Below are positions 26,671 through 36,941 of a stretch of DNA of 64,000 nt, piece after piece (the stretch's first letter is position 1; each line of letters opens with the position of its first letter). The translations under genes and the position numbers were made by a program. The stretch is taken from contig DAOUCA010000034.1 in assembly GCA_034432375.1 (NCBI GenBank), forward strand, positions 58,727 through 122,726, given 5' to 3'. The notes beneath the pieces are model-generated. The model was not told the DNA's origin and did no database searches. It saw only the letters and a list, made by a program, of their open reading frames with translations. This stretch comes from JAHBVH01 sp034432375. Its GTDB lineage: Bacteria; Chloroflexota; Anaerolineae; Caldilineales; Caldilineaceae.

Positions 26671-27918
26671 TCAAAACCCATACCGCTCCGCAAAGGCGAC
26701 CAATGCCTCCTCAAAGATGACCATCGGCGGCCGCACCAGCCCGGCACCAACCTGCCCCACACCAGCATTCTTGTGCGCAATCCCCGTATTAATGCGCGGC
26801 GTAATGCCAGTCTCGACCACCTTGCGCAGATCGATGCCAGTCGGTGTGCCGCGGAAATCGAGCGCGGGGATGTTGAAGCTCTTGTGCTCGGTAAAGGTGA
26901 TCTCGTACATCTCCATTGTCGTGTTGATGGCGTCGCTCGGCTTGCCGCTGACAAAGGTGACGATGGCCGGCGCGGCGGCCATCGCAAAGCCGCCGATACC
27001 TGCCGTCTCGGTAATCGTGCTGTCGCCGATATCGGGGTTGGCGTCGACGAGCGAGTAGCCAGGGAAGTAGAGACCGTCAGGTTGTTCGCAGGGGGCAGTA
27101 AACCATTGGTCACCGAGGCCGCTGACGCGGATACCAAACTCCGTGCCATTGCGCGCCATTGTGCTGACAATCGTGCTGCCTTCGACGCCGTGGGCGGCGT
27201 CGCACATTGCCTTACACGCCGCCATGACGGGGTTGAGTACGCTGAGCGCGTTGTCGCCGAGAAATTTGAGAATATCGGCCGCTATATCACCCGTAGGCGC
27301 AACTTTGGCGATATAGGGGGCGAGGTTCTTCGTGTAGATAATTGAGCCGGCTTTGTTGCGATTGTGGCCTTCGTCACCCATGTGGAGTGCTTCGGCCAGC
27401 AACGCGCGAATATCCATCGGGCCGCTCGCGGCCAACGCTTTGTGAAGAACAGGGGCCATGACATTGTTCATCCACCGCAACCGCTCCTGCACATCCTCTT
27501 GATAGGCGCCATAGCGCAGCACTTTGCCTAAGCCTTCGTTGAGATTCGAGAAGGCGCGGTTACCGTGGGTCTCATTTTCGACAATGTAGATCTGCATGGA
27601 GGCTGAGGTGACGCCCGCCATTGGGCCAACGGCACCGTAGTGGTGGCAGGGGGCAAAGTCAATCTCACCAGATGTTGCCAGCGCTTCGGCTTCTTCGGCG
27701 CTTTGGGCTTTACCTTCAAAAATCAAGGCTCCAATAATCGCGCCACGCAGCGGGCCGGACATCTCTGGCCAGGCAATCGGTGGGCCAGCGTGGAGCAATA
27801 AATTCTCATGCATGTTGGGGATTACGTCGATGGCTTTGCCAAGGCCAGTGAGGATTGGCCGCGCTTCCATCATGCGCGTGACAGCGGTCGTATTAGCGGA
27901 ATCGATGTCGATGGTCAT
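26671..27918 (-). CDS. allG: AllG/YlbE (DUF1116), oxamate carbamoyltransferase subunit
   Basis: 415 residues, almost the length of E. coli YlbE/AllG (419). Family landmarks are LLHAGPPIAWPEMSGP near the start, FAPCHHYGAVGPMAGVTSAS in the middle and VVETGITPRINTGIAHKNAG near the end. In E. coli this protein works with FdrA and AllH (YlbF) to convert oxalurate to oxamate and carbamoyl phosphate during anaerobic allantoin use. The partner fdrA is on the same strand at 45165-46886, separated by the NRPS island. AllH and the carbamate kinase AllK were not found in the window. Start ATG 27918 follows GGAGCAGCAGAG. It is cytoplasmic. The substrate in Chloroflexota is unproven. Confidence 0.85.
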   Translation of the reverse strand: MTIDIDSANTTAVTRMMEARPILTGLGKAIDVIPNMHENLLLHAGPPIAWPEMSGPLRGAIIGALIFEGKAQSAEEAEALATSGEIDFAPCHHYGAVGPMAGVTSASMQIYIVENETHGNRAFSNLNEGLGKVLRYGAYQEDVQERLRWMNNVMAPVLHKALAASGPMDIRALLAEALHMGDEGHNRNKAGSIIYTKNLAPYIAKVAPTGDIAADILKFLGDNALSVLNPVMAACKAMCDAAHGVEGSTIVSTMARNGTEFGIRVSGLGDQWFTAPCEQPDGLYFPGYSLVDANPDIGDSTITETAGIGGFAMAAAPAIVTFVSGKPSDAINTTMEMYEITFTEHKSFNIPALDFRGTPTGIDLRKVVETGITPRINTGIAHKNAGVGQVGAGLVRPPMVIFEEALVAFAERYGF

Positions 27919-28139
27919 AAGCTCTGCTGCTCCTCTATCCTGTGCATTGTTTGTTGATAGACGCTGCCGGTTTCGCCACTCCTAAGGAACGGCTTAAAAT
28001 AATATGATCACCTCAAGCATTGCACCGCAGTGTATCATTAATTGGGCTGGAAATAAAACGAGCTGACAGTTAGCCAGGAATTCACCATAGACACTTTTTC
28101 GCCACAGATGCACACAGGTAAACGCAGATGCTCCTCTAA

Positions 28140-30827
28140 CTATTTTTTTATCTGCCTTGACTCGGCCGATTCCTGGTCAAGTTGATGGAGGTATTCCTGT
28201 ACATAGCACGCAAGCTGACGGATGTGCTCTTCGTTTTCTTTAAGTATACTGCGGTGCGTTGAGCCTGCTACTACTTTGAGGGTGAGGCCCTGGGATGTTA
28301 GAGCAGACCAACGTCTGTGAATGTCCACATTGTGGGCATATTCTGCGCTTTGTACAAAAAACAGATGTTGTGCAATCGGCGTAGCTGTATAGCGCATTCG
28401 CGCCATGCTATTGGTGGTCTGTAGCTTTTCCAGGGGCTTGTGGTGGATGACAGACAAACGTTTGAACTGCTGCCATTTACACTTCAGCGCAAAGAGCAGG
28501 GTACGCGTTGCAAGCCGTACTTTGAGCCGTTGCCAATAGTAGGTCAATGCATGCTTGGATCGATTTCGCTCCCAACTCGGTCCATTCGCGGGTGCAGATG
28601 AATCGAGGAGCAGCAAAGCCTCTACCTTACTGCCTTGTGCAAGCAATTGGTGTGTCATTTCAAATGCAACTTGCCCGCCCATGCACTTGCCCCCAATGCG
28701 ATAGGGCCCGGCCGGCTGAAAGGTACGTATTTCGTTGATGTAGTGGGCAGCCATTGCTTCAATCGTATCTAGTGGCGTTTCGATGCCGTTCAACCCTACA
28801 GGATCAAATGCATAGATCGGCTGATCGGGATCAAGATAGCCCGCCAATTTGATGAAGCTCAACGCCGTGCCATATGCCGGTGGTACGAGAAAAAGTGGTG
28901 GTTGTGAACCGCCTGCACGCACCGCGACCAGGGAAGACCATTGGGTTTGGTGCGTCGTTTGCTCGATGAGTTCCGCTTGTTGCGCGATCGTTGGTGCTTG
29001 TAACACTACGCTGCTGGGCAAGCTCTTTGCTGTTGCTTTGGTAATTCGTTCAAAGAGGGTGATCGCCAAGAGCGAATGGCCTCCAATATCAAAGAAATTA
29101 TCATGGATGCCAATCTGGTCTACCCCTAACAGCTCCTGCCAGAGGATGGCCAGGGTTGCTTCGAGCGGTGTACGGGCTGTTGCCAACGGCACATCCAAGG
29201 CAGGGCGGCTGAGCGTTGGTATTGGTAATGCGGCACGGTCAATCTTGCCGTTACGATTGACTGGCATTTGTTCCAACAGCGTAAAGCTGTTGGGGATCAT
29301 ATAGCTTGGCAGACGCTCTGCAAGCCGTTGGCGTAGCTGGCTTCCGCTGGGGGGGGGATTGCTGGTACAGACCAGATATGCGGCTAGCCGCAGTTCGCCA
29401 TCGGCCATTGCTTGGGCGCGCACGGCGGCTTCCTGTACCCCTACCAAAGCCGCTAGATGTGCTTCAATTTCACTGAGTTCTACCCGATAGCCACGAATCT
29501 TGACCTGTGTATCTTTGCGTCCCTTGTGGATCAGGCAACCATGCTCATCAACCCTGCCTAAATCGCCGGTTTGGAGCAGATAAACCCCTGCTTCATCGGG
29601 ATCAGGGCGAAAGCGCGTGGCCGTCATCTCGGCCTTGCGCCAATAGCCGGGGGAGACAAAACGACTGCGCACAATGATTTCGCCCACTTGATTGGCACCA
29701 AGCTGCCCCCCCTCCTCATCGACAATGCGTAGCTCCATGCCATCGATTGGCCACCCGCTGGGAATTTCTGTCGGTGAGATCGTGTCATTGCGATTCAGAA
29801 ATGCCATGGTCACCGTCTTTGCTTCGGTGAGGGCATAGCAGAACCAGAGCTTACACGTCGGCGCAAAGAGGCGCTGATAGACTTCGAGATCCTGTGCCAA
29901 AATGGTATCGCTGGCCAGGCGTAACAGTCGGATTGACGCGATTTGCTGCGGCGAGACTACACGGGCAACAAAGGCCCGAAAGACAGTCGGCACCGAGTTC
30001 CAGACGGTGATCTGGTGCTGTTGAATCCAATCGGGGAGCCGAGCAATGCCATCTTCCTGCAAATCGTAGAGATAGAGCGTGGCCCCGGCGAGGAAGGTCA
30101 GGTAGAAGGCAAGTTGGCCACCGGAGAAGCTGAGCCGGTTGAGAAACAGAACCCGTTCTTTACCATACCCTGGCTGTGCACGCATGAGATTTTGCCAGTG
30201 ACAGATATGATTGCGATGGGTTTCAATCACCCCTTTGGCTTGGCCCGTGCTACCTGATGTGTAGCCAATATAAGCGTAGGCGTCGGCAGCAATCGAGAGG
30301 GTCGACAGGGCAACGTTGGATGGTGTGGTGCTGTGATCTGTTCGCGTATCCGCCTCTACGCCCATCACGGTATCGACATCCAAAATTTGGATCTGTTCTG
30401 GACAAATCTGGCGTGCTAAAGCGATTCCACTGCGATTGGTCAAAAGGATGAGGGCACCGGAATCTGCCAAGATTTCCGTCAACCGCGCTGCTGGGTAGAG
30501 CGGATCGAGCGTAACATAGAATTTACCACTTTTGAGTACCCCAATGGTGGCGGAAAATGCTGCGATCTCTTGCCCAAAGAGCAGCGCAATTGGCTCGGCT
30601 TTAGCCCCGGCACAAGCAAGAAGTGTTGTTGCAATCTGATTGGCCTGTTCATTCAATTCAGCATATGTGATACGCTGTGTAACCGTTACAATTGCTGGCT
30701 TGTGGGGATGTGCCGCAACATTGTAGTTAAAGACCACGGGAAAGGTCGTATCGCTATTAACCCACTCATGATCTGGACGAATGGGATCGGCGATCTTCTT
30801 GGCGTGATCACGTTTCAAATAGCTCAT
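28140..30827 (-). CDS. NRPS-like A-T-TE protein with Cys thioesterase
   Basis: An 895-residue single-module synthetase without a condensation domain. The A domain (about 30-530) has YTSGSTGQAKGV, LLQTGDLGR, GRKDTQVKIRGYRVELSEIE and the C-terminal Lys motif NRNGKIDRAA. The aligned A4 region reads LSFSGGQLAF, so the Asp that normally binds the amino group is Ser, and the A5 motif is FCYALTEAK instead of YGPTE. The T domain (about 565-635) has DIGGHSLLA with the phosphopantetheine Ser. The TE domain has GGKCMGG, with Cys715 in the place of the usual Ser, and His in GSTHRSI. It probably activates a substrate without an alpha-amino group (keto, hydroxy or aryl acid), which is inference. It is last in the island, 262 bp after the ABC gene. 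Confidence 0.9.
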   Translation of the reverse strand: MSYLKRDHAKKIADPIRPDHEWVNSDTTFPVVFNYNVAAHPHKPAIVTVTQRITYAELNEQANQIATTLLACAGAKAEPIALLFGQEIAAFSATIGVLKSGKFYVTLDPLYPAARLTEILADSGALILLTNRSGIALARQICPEQIQILDVDTVMGVEADTRTDHSTTPSNVALSTLSIAADAYAYIGYTSGSTGQAKGVIETHRNHICHWQNLMRAQPGYGKERVLFLNRLSFSGGQLAFYLTFLAGATLYLYDLQEDGIARLPDWIQQHQITVWNSVPTVFRAFVARVVSPQQIASIRLLRLASDTILAQDLEVYQRLFAPTCKLWFCYALTEAKTVTMAFLNRNDTISPTEIPSGWPIDGMELRIVDEEGGQLGANQVGEIIVRSRFVSPGYWRKAEMTATRFRPDPDEAGVYLLQTGDLGRVDEHGCLIHKGRKDTQVKIRGYRVELSEIEAHLAALVGVQEAAVRAQAMADGELRLAAYLVCTSNPPPSGSQLRQRLAERLPSYMIPNSFTLLEQMPVNRNGKIDRAALPIPTLSRPALDVPLATARTPLEATLAILWQELLGVDQIGIHDNFFDIGGHSLLAITLFERITKATAKSLPSSVVLQAPTIAQQAELIEQTTHQTQWSSLVAVRAGGSQPPLFLVPPAYGTALSFIKLAGYLDPDQPIYAFDPVGLNGIETPLDTIEAMAAHYINEIRTFQPAGPYRIGGKCMGGQVAFEMTHQLLAQGSKVEALLLLDSSAPANGPSWERNRSKHALTYYWQRLKVRLATRTLLFALKCKWQQFKRLSVIHHKPLEKLQTTNSMARMRYTATPIAQHLFFVQSAEYAHNVDIHRRWSALTSQGLTLKVVAGSTHRSILKENEEHIRQLACYVQEYLHQLDQESAESRQIKK

Positions 30828-31089
30828 TGTATTCTACGTTTATCCTCTATAGAAGTTACGCACCTCTCTGGTTTCGATACGACAAAAAACTGTCTACTCA
30901 ACCGGCGAACTGCGTAACTCCTACTCTATATAGACTACCACGCATCATGGATTACTATTTCTTAAGCTTTCTATTGCAGTGATTGTAGAGATGCGTGGGG
31001 ATGATGTCAAGCCGTTTCACGGGGAGAAGTCGACTTTGTGCAGAGGAAATTACAGAATTATACGTAGAAAAAACATCGCTCTCTGATTT

Positions 31090-32757
31090 TTACGTGTATT
31101 GTTGTAGACTTTTTAATATAGGATTTAGGGAGCGTTCTTTCTCAATGAGCTGGCCATTTTCCAGATGCAATATGCGGTTGGCCAACGAAAAATAGCGATC
31201 ATCATGGGTGATGGCGATGACCAGCTTGCCACGAGCGACAAGTTCTGGCAGTAGTTCGCAGTAAAAGATCTCTTTAAAGAGTGGATCTTGGTTGGCCGCC
31301 CATTCATCAAAGAGATAGATGGGACGATCTTCCAGATACGCTGTAAGTAAAGCTAGACGTTTGCGTTGCCCTTGTGAGAGATCGAGCGTTGAGAGGCGTC
31401 CTTGGTTGATCGTCACTTTTGATTGCAACTGTAACTTATGCAAGTAGTAGGATGTCTGTTCATTTATGGTTGACTCCTCCATACCAAGTAGGTGTTCAAA
31501 GAGGTAAAAGTCGCTAAATACAACCGAAAAAAGTTCGCGATAGTTTTGTCGGTTTTGTTCAGTCACGGCCATTTGGTTCAAGCAGATCGTGCCACCTTCT
31601 GGTGTGTATAAGCCGGCCAAAACTTTTAGGAGAGTTGTCTTACCGCTGCCATTGGCACCGGTGATAAAGACCAATTCACCGGCTGTAAAGTGGAGATCCA
31701 TCGGACCAAGTGTGAAGGGTTCACTGCTTATATCCGTCGCATAGGCGTGGGTGATTGCTGATAGGCGCAGGCAAAAGTGCGGCGTCATCACGAAATCGTT
31801 CCGTGCTTCGTCCCATGTTTTTTCCGGTGTTTCTTTCTGATCTGCTGCCAACCGCAAGTTCTCAAGTTTCTGCAACGTAACCGTTGCTTCGGTCCAGGTT
31901 GGAATTGCCAACAAAAGCTGATTGATCGAGTTTTTCATATACAGCGCGGTTACTGCATAGGTTGTGAGAATCGAAAGCTCAATGCCAACTCTCGATCCCA
32001 GCAACAAAATTGCCAAAATAAAGATGAAATAGATGGATTGGCTCCATGTTTGGGCAAACGCGTGCGACATGCGAGTTTTAATTCCTTGCTCCTGTAGCTG
32101 TCGCAGGATCGGTTCCAGCAGATGAGTGCCAAAGGCCAAGCGTCGGCGCTGATTGAGTTGTAACTCTTTTGCGCCTTGGGTTAAGGCGGCGAAGTGGATG
32201 TCGCGCTGATCACGGCTGGCCAACATCGCGCGCATGATTATCTTGGCGCGGCGATGTAGATAGTAATGGATGAGGAGCGTGGGCAACGCCAGCAGCGCCA
32301 GTACGGCGAAGCTCGTCGGTGAAAGCCAGGTCAGATAGGCACTACAAGCGACAATGATGGTTAAGCCTATACAGACATTGGGGAGTTGATTGAGCGCTAA
32401 CGCGATGGTGCGGATATCCTCCCCCAGCGCAGCGAGCAGTGTCGGATTACCGATGATCTCTAGCTGTCGTAGCGGCGTATTCAAGATCCGTTTTGCCAAT
32501 CGGAGCCGCAAGGCATAGGTGGTTTGTGCGCTTAAGCGCGTGAGCAACCACTTGGCGAGCAGATCAGTGATCATTACAGTGATAATCAGGCCGACAAAGT
32601 AGCCGATTGTGCGCGGTGTGATGGGTGTTTTGCTGGTCAGTTGTCGGCTGATGAGGCCCACCAACGCCGCACTGCTTGCACCACTTAGACAGGCGGCCAC
32701 CACAGCAGCCATCATCATGCGATGGGCCTGTTGCAACAGGTAGGAGAGTAAATACAT
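31090..32757 (-). CDS. Cyclic-peptide-type ABC exporter (permease-ATPase fusion)
   Basis: 555 residues with six membrane segments in the first ~290 residues. The ATPase domain follows, with Walker A GANGSGKTTLLKVLAG, signature LSQGQRKRLALLTAYLEDRP and Walker B YLFDEWAANQDP (the DEWAANQDP form is typical of the SyrD/PvdE cyclic-peptide transporter family). The dimer would export the peptide made by the neighbouring synthetases across the cytoplasmic membrane. Its start overlaps the stop of the C-A-T-TE gene (TAATG), indicating translational coupling and joint function. Confidence 0.92.
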   Translation of the reverse strand: MYLLSYLLQQAHRMMMAAVVAACLSGASSAALVGLISRQLTSKTPITPRTIGYFVGLIITVMITDLLAKWLLTRLSAQTTYALRLRLAKRILNTPLRQLEIIGNPTLLAALGEDIRTIALALNQLPNVCIGLTIIVACSAYLTWLSPTSFAVLALLALPTLLIHYYLHRRAKIIMRAMLASRDQRDIHFAALTQGAKELQLNQRRRLAFGTHLLEPILRQLQEQGIKTRMSHAFAQTWSQSIYFIFILAILLLGSRVGIELSILTTYAVTALYMKNSINQLLLAIPTWTEATVTLQKLENLRLAADQKETPEKTWDEARNDFVMTPHFCLRLSAITHAYATDISSEPFTLGPMDLHFTAGELVFITGANGSGKTTLLKVLAGLYTPEGGTICLNQMAVTEQNRQNYRELFSVVFSDFYLFEHLLGMEESTINEQTSYYLHKLQLQSKVTINQGRLSTLDLSQGQRKRLALLTAYLEDRPIYLFDEWAANQDPLFKEIFYCELLPELVARGKLVIAITHDDRYFSLANRILHLENGQLIEKERSLNPILKSLQQYT

Positions 32758-35700
32758 TACTGCTTTGCCTCGCCTACCTGCTGATCAAGCTGATCTAGAT
32801 ACTGTTGCAGTTGCTTCGCTAGGTAGGCAATATGCTGATCATTGGTTGCAATCAAACTGCGATGGGTGGTCCCAGATATAGTGTGATGGATCAGACCTTC
32901 TGTGGCTAGCGTAGCCCAGCGTGCTCGTTGTTCCGGGCGGTTGGCGTACTGTTGGCTCTGAACGAGGAAAACACGTTGGGAAATTGGCCTGGCAGTATAT
33001 TGATAGGATGCTTTGCGTTGCGCCTCGTAAACCATTTCCAACTGATAATGGCGTTTGTTGAACAACTGCTCAATTTTTCGCCACTTCATTTTCAAAACGT
33101 GCCGTAAGGTATGGGTTCGAGCCAAATCTATCAGTAATCGACTATAGTGCGCCGGAGTACGTTTGTGCGGCGTCCAATGCCAATCAGGCCCATTGACTGG
33201 CGCGCCGGCATCTAAAATCAGCAGGCAGTCAACCGCGGCACCGCTATTTTGTAGCTGACGGACCATTTCAAAGGCAACATGCGCACCTACACACATCCCA
33301 CCCAAACGATAGGGTCCTTCCGGCTGGAATAAACGCAGATCTTGCAGATAGTGTGCCGCGATGGCTTCTATCGTGCACAGCGGTTCTTGCGCTCCATCCA
33401 GACCAATTGGCTCAAACGCATAAATAGGTTGATCAGGATCAAGATGACAAGCGAGTTTGCGAAAGCTCAGGGCTGTACCACGGGCCGGCGGTACTAGAAA
33501 TATTGGTGCTTTTGAACCACCGCTACGCACTGCTACCAGAGAAGACCATTGGGGGTGCCAATCTTGCTGTCGCAACAACAGCGCCTGTTGTGCAACAGTA
33601 GGTGCTTGTAATAGAACACTGAGCGGTAAGACTTTACCCGTTACTTTGCCAATTTGGTCAAAGAGGGTTATCGCTAAGAGCGAGTGACCGCCAATATCAA
33701 AGAAGTTATCGTGAATGCCAATCGGCTGGAGGTGCAAGAGCTTCTGCCAAAGCTGTACTAATTGCATCTCTAACTCATCGCGTGCAGCGGCAAATTCACA
33801 GGTTGCTACGGTGCGAGTTGCATCGGGCGGCGACAACTCTGTGCGATTGACCTTACCACTTGGGGTGAGCGGGAAAGCATCCATCCAGGTATAGGTCGTA
33901 GGAAGCATGTGGGGTGGGAGATGGTTGTGTAGATATTGTCGTAATTGGGCTGCGTCCAATTCTGGCTTAGAGTCAGCGATCAGATAGGCGGCTAATTGTT
34001 GACTGCCGCTCTCACCCTCGTGCATTACCACTACAGCATCCTTGATCCGAGAATGCTGTAGCAATACCGCTTCAATCTCTCCCAATTCAATACGGAATCC
34101 CCGGAGTTTTACCTGATAATCCGCCCGCCCCATCCATTGGATATTGCCGTCCACATGGTAACGAGCAAGATCACCGGTTTGATACAGCCGATGTGTGACG
34201 CTTGTCGTAGTGGCGCTGCCACCGCGCCACTGGTTGGTTGTGGGCGGCAGTGGCCAATTGATAAATTTTTCGGTCGTTAGTGCTGTGTGGTTCCAGTAAC
34301 CGTCAGCCAGACCGGCGCCGCCAATATAGAGTTCGCCGGTGACGCCAATCGGCACTGGTTGGTGATGCTTATCGAGAATGTAGCACTGTACATTGTCAAT
34401 GGGTTTCCCAATCGGAACAGTACTACCTTCAGATACCTGCTCTTCAGTTGGATCATACCAAGTGGCGTCCCACACTTCAGATGTGCCATAGAGGTTGTAG
34501 AGGGTGACGTGGGGCAGCTTTGCTTTTGTCAGCCGCAAAAGTTCCACAGGTAGTGCTTCACCACTGGCGACAAGAAAACGCAGTTTTGGCAGCCGCGTAC
34601 CGAGGTCGGGCACGGTTTGTAACATTGCGCGCAAGAGCGTCGGCACCAACCATAACCGCGTAATGCCATGTTTGGCCAGGCTCTGGATCAAGCGTTGGGG
34701 ATCGCGCACTACTTCGTCGGGTATAATCACCGTGGGTGAACCTTGCAGCAGTGGTCCCAACAGCTCCCAAAGCGAATCGACAAAGCTAAGCGCGGTCTTT
34801 TGGCCGCTTACTTCCTCAGGTTGAAAGGGATAGTTGCGCCACATCCACCAGAGACGATTGAGAATTTGGCGGTGCGGTACAACGACTCCCTTGGGCTGGC
34901 CGGTCGATCCAGAGGTGTAGATCATATAGGCGGGGTCGTCGGGATGACAAGGGGATGTGGTGATAGGATGACAAGACGACAAGATGACTGGGAGCTTGTC
35001 GATGCAGACAAGAGTTGCTGAGTCGGTCGGGAGAGTTGGTTGCAATCGGGTGGTCGTAATGATGAGCGGAGCTGCGCTGTCGGCAAGCATAAAGGCCAGT
35101 CGTTTGCGTGGATAGGCCGGATCTAGCGGTAGATAAACAGCGCCGACTTTGAAGATGGCAAGCAGGGCGATAACCGCATCAAATGAGCGGGGCAGGCAGA
35201 CGCCGACAATGGTGCCTTTTTCTACGCCGGTGGCACGTAAGTGGCCGGCTAGCTGGTTGGCATTGCGATCAAGTTTGTCATAAGTAATGGTTGCGTGATC
35301 TGTGATAAAAGCAATCGCTTCCGGGCGTTGGGTAACTTGTGCGGCAAATAGTTCGACCAGACTAGTCTCGATTGGGTGTTGAATTGCTGTTTGGTTCCAG
35401 GTGGCCAGGAACTGCCGGCGCTCTTCTGCGGTCAACATGGGTAGGGCCGCAACTGTACACGTTGGGTCTTCTACTGCACTTTGAAGCAATGTCTGATAAT
35501 GGCTGGCTAAGCGGGCGATAGTAGTCGGCAGGAAAAGATCGCGACGATAGGTCAGCCGACCAATGATCTGGCCACCTTCTTCATGGAGCGCGCAGGAAAG
35601 ATCATATACGGCGGCATCGACTGTATGCGGGAAACGCGTAACATGTAATCCTGGCAGCTCAAGGGCATGGCGCGGCATATTCTGGAGTAGAAACAAGACC

Positions 35701-36875
35701 TGAAAGAGTGGACTATGATTCACTGTTCGCACCGGCTGTAACACTTCTATTAACTTTTCAACTGGGATCTCTTGGTGGGCATAGGCATCTAGCGTGGTCT
35801 GACGCACTTGCGCCAGGAGTTCCAAAAAGGTCATGCTCGGGTTAATCTGGGAACGCAGCACGAGCGTATTGAGGAAGAAACCAATCAATCCTTCAACTTC
35901 GGAATGGGTGCGTCCGGCAATCGGCGTGCCAATGGCCAGATCTTGTTGCCATGTGTAACGAAAGAGTAGAAGCTTAAAGGCGGCTAATAGAGTCATGTAC
36001 AAGGTGAGGCCATGGGCCTTGTTCAATGCTTTGAGTGCGGTCGTCAACGCCGGCGATAAACAAAATTCATGGGTCATACTAGCAATGCTTTGGCCAGGGC
36101 TACGGGGGTAATCTGTCGGTAACTGCACGATTGGCAGATTTTGCAACTTTTGTTGCCAGTAAGCAATCTGTTGTTCCAATTTTGCTCCTTGCATTTGTGA
36201 CCGTTGCCACATGGTAAAGTCAGCATATTGGATTGGCAAGCTAGCCAACGGAGTCGCTTTCTGGTGGGTGAAGGCAGTATAGAGTAGGCTCAACTCCCGC
36301 TGAAAAATGGCGCTGGACCAGCCATCCGAGGCGATGTGGTGTTTGGCCACGAGCAATACATGGTCCTCATCCGCCACTTGCACCAATTGAAAGCGCCAAG
36401 GATGTTCAGCGGCGAAATCATAGGGACGTTGTAATAGCTTATGAATCAGTGCTTGCACCTGTGTTATTGTATCTGTATCTTCGTCACCTAGGTGACGAAG
36501 ATCGATGAGGGGAAGGTGAAACGGCGCAACGGGATCGATGCGCTGCACTGGCTCTCCATTCTCAAACAGAATTCGGGTACGCAAAACTGCATGGCGGCTG
36601 ACAATTTCGCCCAAGCTGCGGGTTAACGCGTCTATGTTCAATAGACCAGTAAGCTGCCAGGCTACGCAGGTGTAAAAAGCGCGGTTCTCCGGCTCTAACT
36701 GCTGGATCAACCAGTGCCGCTGCTGACCGAAAGAGAGTGGATACGACAGTGCTGCCGGCTGGCGTGGAATTGTTTGCGCGGCCACATGGTGAGTATTTTG
36801 AGTTTGGAGATGTTGTTCCAATAAGGCTCGCTTGGCCGGCGAGAGATTGGCTATTCGCTCATTGATGGATATCAT
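32757..36875 (-). CDS. NRPS module C-A-T-TE with beta-alanine-like A pocket and Cys thioesterase
   Basis: 1372 residues. The C domain (about 45-480) has the catalytic HHIASDG at 179-185, so it is expected to be active. The A domain (about 505-1000) has YTSGSTGQPKGV, LYNLYGTSE, LYQTGDLAR and SGKVNRTE. Hand alignment to GrsA gives pocket residues V235, D236, W239, W278, V299, S301, L322, D330, A331 and K517; the V-D-W..S-L pattern resembles beta-alanine-type A domains. The T domain has DIGGHSLLA. The TE nucleophile motif is GGMCVGA, with Cys1195 in place of Ser, and GTTHRSL supplies the His. It would add the last unit and release or cyclise the product. Gene neighbours: C-A-T module 66 bp upstream, overlapping exporter downstream. 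Confidence 0.93.
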   Translation of the reverse strand: MISINERIANLSPAKRALLEQHLQTQNTHHVAAQTIPRQPAALSYPLSFGQQRHWLIQQLEPENRAFYTCVAWQLTGLLNIDALTRSLGEIVSRHAVLRTRILFENGEPVQRIDPVAPFHLPLIDLRHLGDEDTDTITQVQALIHKLLQRPYDFAAEHPWRFQLVQVADEDHVLLVAKHHIASDGWSSAIFQRELSLLYTAFTHQKATPLASLPIQYADFTMWQRSQMQGAKLEQQIAYWQQKLQNLPIVQLPTDYPRSPGQSIASMTHEFCLSPALTTALKALNKAHGLTLYMTLLAAFKLLLFRYTWQQDLAIGTPIAGRTHSEVEGLIGFFLNTLVLRSQINPSMTFLELLAQVRQTTLDAYAHQEIPVEKLIEVLQPVRTVNHSPLFQVLFLLQNMPRHALELPGLHVTRFPHTVDAAVYDLSCALHEEGGQIIGRLTYRRDLFLPTTIARLASHYQTLLQSAVEDPTCTVAALPMLTAEERRQFLATWNQTAIQHPIETSLVELFAAQVTQRPEAIAFITDHATITYDKLDRNANQLAGHLRATGVEKGTIVGVCLPRSFDAVIALLAIFKVGAVYLPLDPAYPRKRLAFMLADSAAPLIITTTRLQPTLPTDSATLVCIDKLPVILSSCHPITTSPCHPDDPAYMIYTSGSTGQPKGVVVPHRQILNRLWWMWRNYPFQPEEVSGQKTALSFVDSLWELLGPLLQGSPTVIIPDEVVRDPQRLIQSLAKHGITRLWLVPTLLRAMLQTVPDLGTRLPKLRFLVASGEALPVELLRLTKAKLPHVTLYNLYGTSEVWDATWYDPTEEQVSEGSTVPIGKPIDNVQCYILDKHHQPVPIGVTGELYIGGAGLADGYWNHTALTTEKFINWPLPPTTNQWRGGSATTTSVTHRLYQTGDLARYHVDGNIQWMGRADYQVKLRGFRIELGEIEAVLLQHSRIKDAVVVMHEGESGSQQLAAYLIADSKPELDAAQLRQYLHNHLPPHMLPTTYTWMDAFPLTPSGKVNRTELSPPDATRTVATCEFAAARDELEMQLVQLWQKLLHLQPIGIHDNFFDIGGHSLLAITLFDQIGKVTGKVLPLSVLLQAPTVAQQALLLRQQDWHPQWSSLVAVRSGGSKAPIFLVPPARGTALSFRKLACHLDPDQPIYAFEPIGLDGAQEPLCTIEAIAAHYLQDLRLFQPEGPYRLGGMCVGAHVAFEMVRQLQNSGAAVDCLLILDAGAPVNGPDWHWTPHKRTPAHYSRLLIDLARTHTLRHVLKMKWRKIEQLFNKRHYQLEMVYEAQRKASYQYTARPISQRVFLVQSQQYANRPEQRARWATLATEGLIHHTISGTTHRSLIATNDQHIAYLAKQLQQYLDQLDQQVGEAKQ

Positions 36876-36941
36876 ATTTTGTTTTTCTTATCTTTGGTAA
36901 GCCATATGATTTTTTCAGATTTTTCAGATTTATGGACAAAA

